Shown here: in pieces, positions 14,632 to 17,130 of the stretch
Position numbering within the stretch: position 1 is the first letter of the stretch
Layout of the letters: the number at the start of each line of letters is the position of its first letter
Source of the DNA: Candidatus Dojkabacteria bacterium
Lineage (GTDB): Bacteria > Patescibacteriota > Dojkabacteria > SC72 > JAHDCA01
Direction: 5' to 3'
Assembly: GCA_020630115.1 (NCBI GenBank)
Contig: JAHDCA010000012.1
Span: 1 to 17,130, forward strand
DNA: 17,130 bases
Made by a program: the position numbers and the translations under genes
The notes under the pieces: model-generated
Seen by the model: the letters and a program-made list of their open reading frames with translations, nothing else
What the model was told of the DNA's origin: nothing
Database searches by the model: none

Positions 14632-15355
14632 TAGATTTTAATTTTTGAATACTTTTATCTTTAAACTTCATTAACATATCATAATTTTCCCAAAGCGAGA
14701 ATGTGAAATAGTAAAGTGGGTATAAAAGACTTACATATAGAATTGAGTCCTGTTGGTCAACGAATAAATAATATGTCAAAACCAGCATCCATACAGCGCA
14801 TCCATAAAATGGGAGGTTTGTTTTTAGATCCCTTGATGGATAGTAGTACTTAAGTGGGATGAAAGTTAGAATCATACATGTGAGATAAACAACTAGTATT
14901 GTCTGGACCCCTGCTCCCATAAAGTAAAGATAGAAAGTTACAGTATTCCAATAGGTCGGAAAGCCCAAAAAATAGTTGTCATCTGTTTTCATATCTGCCT
15001 GAGCATATGCATAAAGTGTTGCAACAACTGCAGGGATCAAGAAAATGAAATTCATATCCACCGCCTGGTAGATTAAGATGATAGGAACCCAACTGTAGTT
15101 TAATGTATCAATTACGTTATCCAAGCTTCCTCCATCAAACCCAGGCAAGTATTTCTTAACTTTTAACTTTCTCGCATACATTCCATCTGTGTAATCGATT
15201 ATCATTGCGATGTGATTTGCCATCCAGGCCTCGATAAAATCTCCTTGGATTATTAAAACAATTGAATAAACTCCTATTACTCCTCCTAACATTGTATAGA
15301 GGTGTGCAGTCGATGCTAAGAGCTGACTTAGCTTATGTTTTAACGAATTCTTCAT
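14621..15355 (-). CDS. pcs: Phosphatidylcholine synthase-like CDP-alcohol phosphatidyltransferase
   Basis: The 244-residue protein has about seven or eight membrane segments and the length of bacterial Pcs, which joins choline directly to CDP-diacylglycerol. The active-site motif fits the Pcs variant of the family signature, DG-x2-AR-x12-G-x3-D-x3-D: D57, G58, A61, R62, then after 12 residues G75, D79 and D83. Ordinary family members have 8 residues in that gap. More Pcs-like marks are AHLYTMLGG near the start (17-25), LDNVIDTLNYSWVP after the motif, and DDNYFLGFPTYWNTVTFYLYF (125-145). Choline as the substrate is inferred from these marks; another head-group alcohol is possible. The gene starts 2 bp after the HIT stop and overlaps mscS by 11 bp, indicating one transcript. 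Confidence 0.82.
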   Translation of the reverse strand: MKNSLKHKLSQLLASTAHLYTMLGGVIGVYSIVLIIQGDFIEAWMANHIAMIIDYTDGMYARKLKVKKYLPGFDGGSLDNVIDTLNYSWVPIILIYQAVDMNFIFLIPAVVATLYAYAQADMKTDDNYFLGFPTYWNTVTFYLYFMGAGVQTILVVYLTCMILTFIPLKYYYPSRDLKTNLPFYGCAVWMLVLTYYLFVDQQDSILYVSLLYPLYYFTFSLWENYDMLMKFKDKSIQKLKSNDR

Positions 15356-15357
15356 AA

Positions 15358-15849
15358 TTATTCGAAATCGGGATTTGCAATTGCTTGTCGGAACTTCTCA
15401 GCTAATTCTAGCTTTTCTTGTGTTTCAGCTTTTCGAGCTCCAGCAACTACATAAGCTTGGTTGTACTCATCATTCTCGTATCTCGGGTGAATATGCACGT
15501 GAAGATGCCACATATGTTGATCTCCATGAGGTCCGTTGTTCTGTCTTATCGTTATGTGGTCTGTTTTGTGTACTTCGCGAACAGCTTTAGCCATCTTCTG
15601 TACTGTTGAGTACACAGCCTTTAAATAATCTTCTGGAATATCAAAGATGTTTTCAACATGAACTTTAGGTATCACAAGTATGTGACCCTTGTTCGTAGGT
15701 ATCCAACTTGCATCAACTATAGCTACAGTTTTATCGTCTTCATAGATAACATCAGTTGGTCGTGATATCGGGAAATCGTCCGTAAAATTGTTCTTGGCAA
15801 TTGCGCACATATAACATCTATATCCCTCTGGCTCGAATGTTTTAGTCAT
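15358..15849 (-). CDS. HIT family nucleotide hydrolase or transferase
   Basis: The 163-residue protein has the histidine triad HLHVHIH (115-121), with H117 as the expected nucleophile, preceded by NNGPHGDQHMW (104-114). The strand GHILVIPKVHVENIFD (55-70) is the other HIT hallmark. An N-terminal CYMC (C12, C15) may form half of a zinc site as in other HIT proteins. Members cleave or transfer nucleoside monophosphates from substrates such as Ap4A, aminoacyl-AMP or adenosine phosphoramidate; the substrate here is unknown. It is the first gene of a three-gene operon with the Pcs-like enzyme and MscS. An extended -10 lies at 15882-15890, giving a leader of about 27 nt without a Shine-Dalgarno sequence. 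Confidence 0.93.
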   Translation of the reverse strand: MTKTFEPEGYRCYMCAIAKNNFTDDFPISRPTDVIYEDDKTVAIVDASWIPTNKGHILVIPKVHVENIFDIPEDYLKAVYSTVQKMAKAVREVHKTDHITIRQNNGPHGDQHMWHLHVHIHPRYENDEYNQAYVVAGARKAETQEKLELAEKFRQAIANPDFE

Positions 15850-15881
15850 TTGGTAGTATTAAAATTTCATTAACTTGCACC

Positions 15882-15890
15882 ATTATATCA
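15882..15890 (-). promoter_or_regulatory. Extended -10 promoter of the HIT-pcs-mscS operon
   Basis: TGATATAAT on the minus strand is a perfect extended -10 (TGnTATAAT). Transcription would start near 15875, about 27 nt before the HIT ATG. The leader contains a possible three-codon ORF, ATG AAA TTT TAA (15860-15871). Confidence 0.55.
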
Positions 15891-15937
15891 ATTTGCTATG
15901 TTTAGTAGTTATTAATTTTTAATGAACTTCAAATATT

Positions 15938-16660
15938 ATGAATATCAAAGGACTCTTAATCGACCTAGACGACACTCTATGTGATACAAAACATCTTTAT
16001 ACTGAAGCGATTGATCTATGTTGTGCTAGGTACAATCAATTAACTGGGGAAAATATGTCTTATGAGGAATTTATGAATCGTTACAAAAAAGCACGAAATT
16101 CGGCTAAAGCCTTTGCCCCTACCTCAGCTGCAAAGAGTAACCGTGCTATTTACTTCCAAAATTTTGTAGAGCAACTAGAATCAAGTACAAGCTTCTCTCT
16201 GGTGTATGAGCTATACACTACTTACTATGATCATGTTTATAACGGAATGAAGCTTTTTGATGGTGCTGTTGAATTATTAGAGTATGCCCACGAAAAGGGC
16301 TGGAAAGTTGTTATTGTATCGGATGGGAATTCCCATGTCCGAATTCAAAAGATCCATGCATTAGGAATTGAAAAGTACATCGATTTCTTAGTTAGCTCAG
16401 AGGAAGTTGGTATCAGTAAGCCTGCATCTCAACCTTACCTGCTAGCTATGCATAAAGCCGATCTCAACATCCATGACTGTGTGATGATTGGTAATTCCTC
16501 AGTTTCAGATATCTTAGGTGCAAAGAGGCTTGGCATCCCGACTATCCAGACCGACATCACTACCATCGAGATCAACGAGGTTCATAACGAAGACGAGATG
16601 GCTGATTACATCGTGCATGATTTGAGGGAGGTTGTTGAGGTGTTGGAGGGGGATGAGTGA
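15938..16660 (+). CDS. HAD-superfamily hydrolase
   Basis: The 240-residue protein has the four HAD motifs: DLDDT (D9 nucleophile, D11 acid), VIVSDGN (S128), SKP (K161) and GNSSVSD (185-191). In motif IV the common Asp of GD is Asn186, while D191 is kept, an accepted variation. Between motifs I and II there is a helical cap of about 90 residues, as in subfamily I phosphatases related to YjjG and phosphoglycolate phosphatase. Cytoplasmic small-molecule phosphatase activity is likely and the substrate is unknown. The final third of the gene is clearly more GC-rich than the first two thirds. The gene is divergent from the HIT operon; no strong promoter was recognised before it. Confidence 0.9.
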   Translation: MNIKGLLIDLDDTLCDTKHLYTEAIDLCCARYNQLTGENMSYEEFMNRYKKARNSAKAFAPTSAAKSNRAIYFQNFVEQLESSTSFSLVYELYTTYYDHVYNGMKLFDGAVELLEYAHEKGWKVVIVSDGNSHVRIQKIHALGIEKYIDFLVSSEEVGISKPASQPYLLAMHKADLNIHDCVMIGNSSVSDILGAKRLGIPTIQTDITTIEINEVHNEDEMADYIVHDLREVVEVLEGDE

Positions 16661-16667
16661 TTAGTAC

Positions 16668-16691
16668 CTATCAATGATTAAGAACTGATAG
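16668..16691 (+). repeat. Inverted repeat just after the HAD gene
   Basis: CTATCA (16668-16673) and TGATAG (16686-16691) are perfect 6-bp arms with a 12-nt loop, starting 8 bp after the stop. A second pair, TAGTC/GACTA, follows in the next 40 bp. Neither has a T-tract, so termination is uncertain. Confidence 0.3.
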
Positions 16692-16737
16692 TCAATATTA
16701 GTCATACATAAGGCGACTAGTTAATATACGATCTCTC

Positions 16738-16751
16738 TATAAGATTATATA
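16738..16751 (+). promoter_or_regulatory. Possible promoter of the gene at the right edge
   Basis: TATAAG (16738-16743) and TATATA (16746-16751) both lie at fitting distances before the ATG at 16758. TATATA leaves exactly six bases, which would make the message leaderless. No -35 is evident. Confidence 0.35.
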
Positions 16752-16757
16752 TAGTTT

Positions 16758-17130
16758 ATGATTAATCATTTAAAAGATGGCTATTCGAGAAACGTTGATA
16801 GGATTTCAAATGGGATAAGAGCTTTTCAACACTCAAGAATGGCTGTTCAGGATTTAGCCGCTGGGTTTGATAAGGAAATTGCACAGGGTATTCTGGAATT
16901 CGATGTGAGTGGCTTAATGGGAATGCAAATGGGTCCTGTTATCCCGAACCAAGAAACTCAGGATGAATATAGAGAAAGTTCTCGAGTTAGCTATTGGATG
17001 AATATTAGAGACTCATTTCAGGGGATACATATTCAGAATTCTATTTTTCATGAAGATCCTCAAGAAATTATTGAAAGGCATATTCAGGAGTATCAAATAG
17101 TTAACGATATCGCTCAATGTTTAGAAGGTG
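16758..17130 (+). CDS. Unrecognised protein, partial (C-terminus outside window)
   Basis: The frame is open from the ATG at 16758 to the window end (124 codons). The visible part is soluble-looking and mostly helical, with charged and amide-rich segments (DGYSRNVDRISNG; IIERHIQEYQIVNDIAQ) and one Met/Gly-rich stretch, GLMGMQMGPVIPN. There is no signal peptide or membrane segment. Codon use resembles the neighbours. No domain is recognised. It is separated from the HAD gene by a 97-bp gap with inverted repeats and -10-like sequences, so it is probably transcribed on its own. Confidence 0.7.
   Translation, partial: MINHLKDGYSRNVDRISNGIRAFQHSRMAVQDLAAGFDKEIAQGILEFDVSGLMGMQMGPVIPNQETQDEYRESSRVSYWMNIRDSFQGIHIQNSIFHEDPQEIIERHIQEYQIVNDIAQCLEG

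Noticed and set aside
1..17130. Alternative genetic code (TGA as glycine) of some Patescibacteria
   Set aside because: DUF368 and HAD genes end at TGA at the expected family lengths, and no gene needs TGA read-through.
1..17130. CRISPR arrays, tRNA or rRNA genes, insertion sequences
   Set aside because: No regularly spaced repeats, cloverleaf with a TTCGA arm, rRNA-like sequence or transposase frame was seen.

Overview
The window is about 17 kb of AT-rich, densely packed bacterial DNA. TAA, TAG and TGA all end genes, so the standard bacterial code applies; this argues against the Gracilibacteria/Absconditabacteria code, in which TGA is glycine. Shine-Dalgarno sequences are nearly absent. At several genes a recognisable -10 box sits only 3 to 8 bases before the start codon, which suggests leaderless mRNAs. 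The compact layout, overlapping genes and gene families (LemA, TPM, DUF368, HIT, DUF3179, a large P/Q-rich protein) would fit a Candidate Phyla Radiation (Patescibacteria) bacterium, but no marker gene here proves that.

Left region, 1-5073. A minus-strand secreted protein with cadherin-like repeats and a lamin-tail-like domain runs off the left edge. Next comes a small plus-strand membrane protein. A minus-strand cluster follows: an unknown single-pass membrane protein, a P/Q-rich protein, LemA and a TPM-domain protein. lemA and the TPM gene overlap, and a textbook intrinsic terminator lies inside the first codons of the TPM gene, a likely attenuator.

Middle, 5124-10844. A plus-strand tRNA-dihydrouridine synthase gene converges on, and overlaps by 36 bp, a minus-strand block. 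That block holds a DUF368 (PopT-type) membrane protein, a flavin disulfide reductase fused to a C-terminal VTT/TVP38 membrane domain, and a homodimeric-type ABC exporter. DUF368 and the VTT/DedA superfamily both include known undecaprenyl-phosphate carriers, so this may be an envelope-lipid recycling block.

Plus-strand mutagenesis island, 10931-12597. This is a umuDC-like operon with a near-consensus promoter placed so that transcription should begin at the ATG. The UmuD-like protein has alanine in place of the catalytic serine, arginine in place of the catalytic lysine, a short N-terminal arm and no visible cleavage site. It looks like a permanently UmuD'-like, self-cleavage-dead partner of its Y-family polymerase. 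A perfect 13-bp palindrome lies just upstream of the promoter.

Right region, 12662-17130. A membrane-anchored DUF3179 protein is followed by a minus-strand operon of HIT hydrolase, phosphatidylcholine-synthase-like enzyme and MscS channel, tightly linked by a 2-bp gap and an 11-bp overlap. A plus-strand HAD hydrolase and an unrecognised partial gene close the window. No tRNA, rRNA, CRISPR array, IS element or attachment site was seen, and no stretch over 300 bp lacks a gene.
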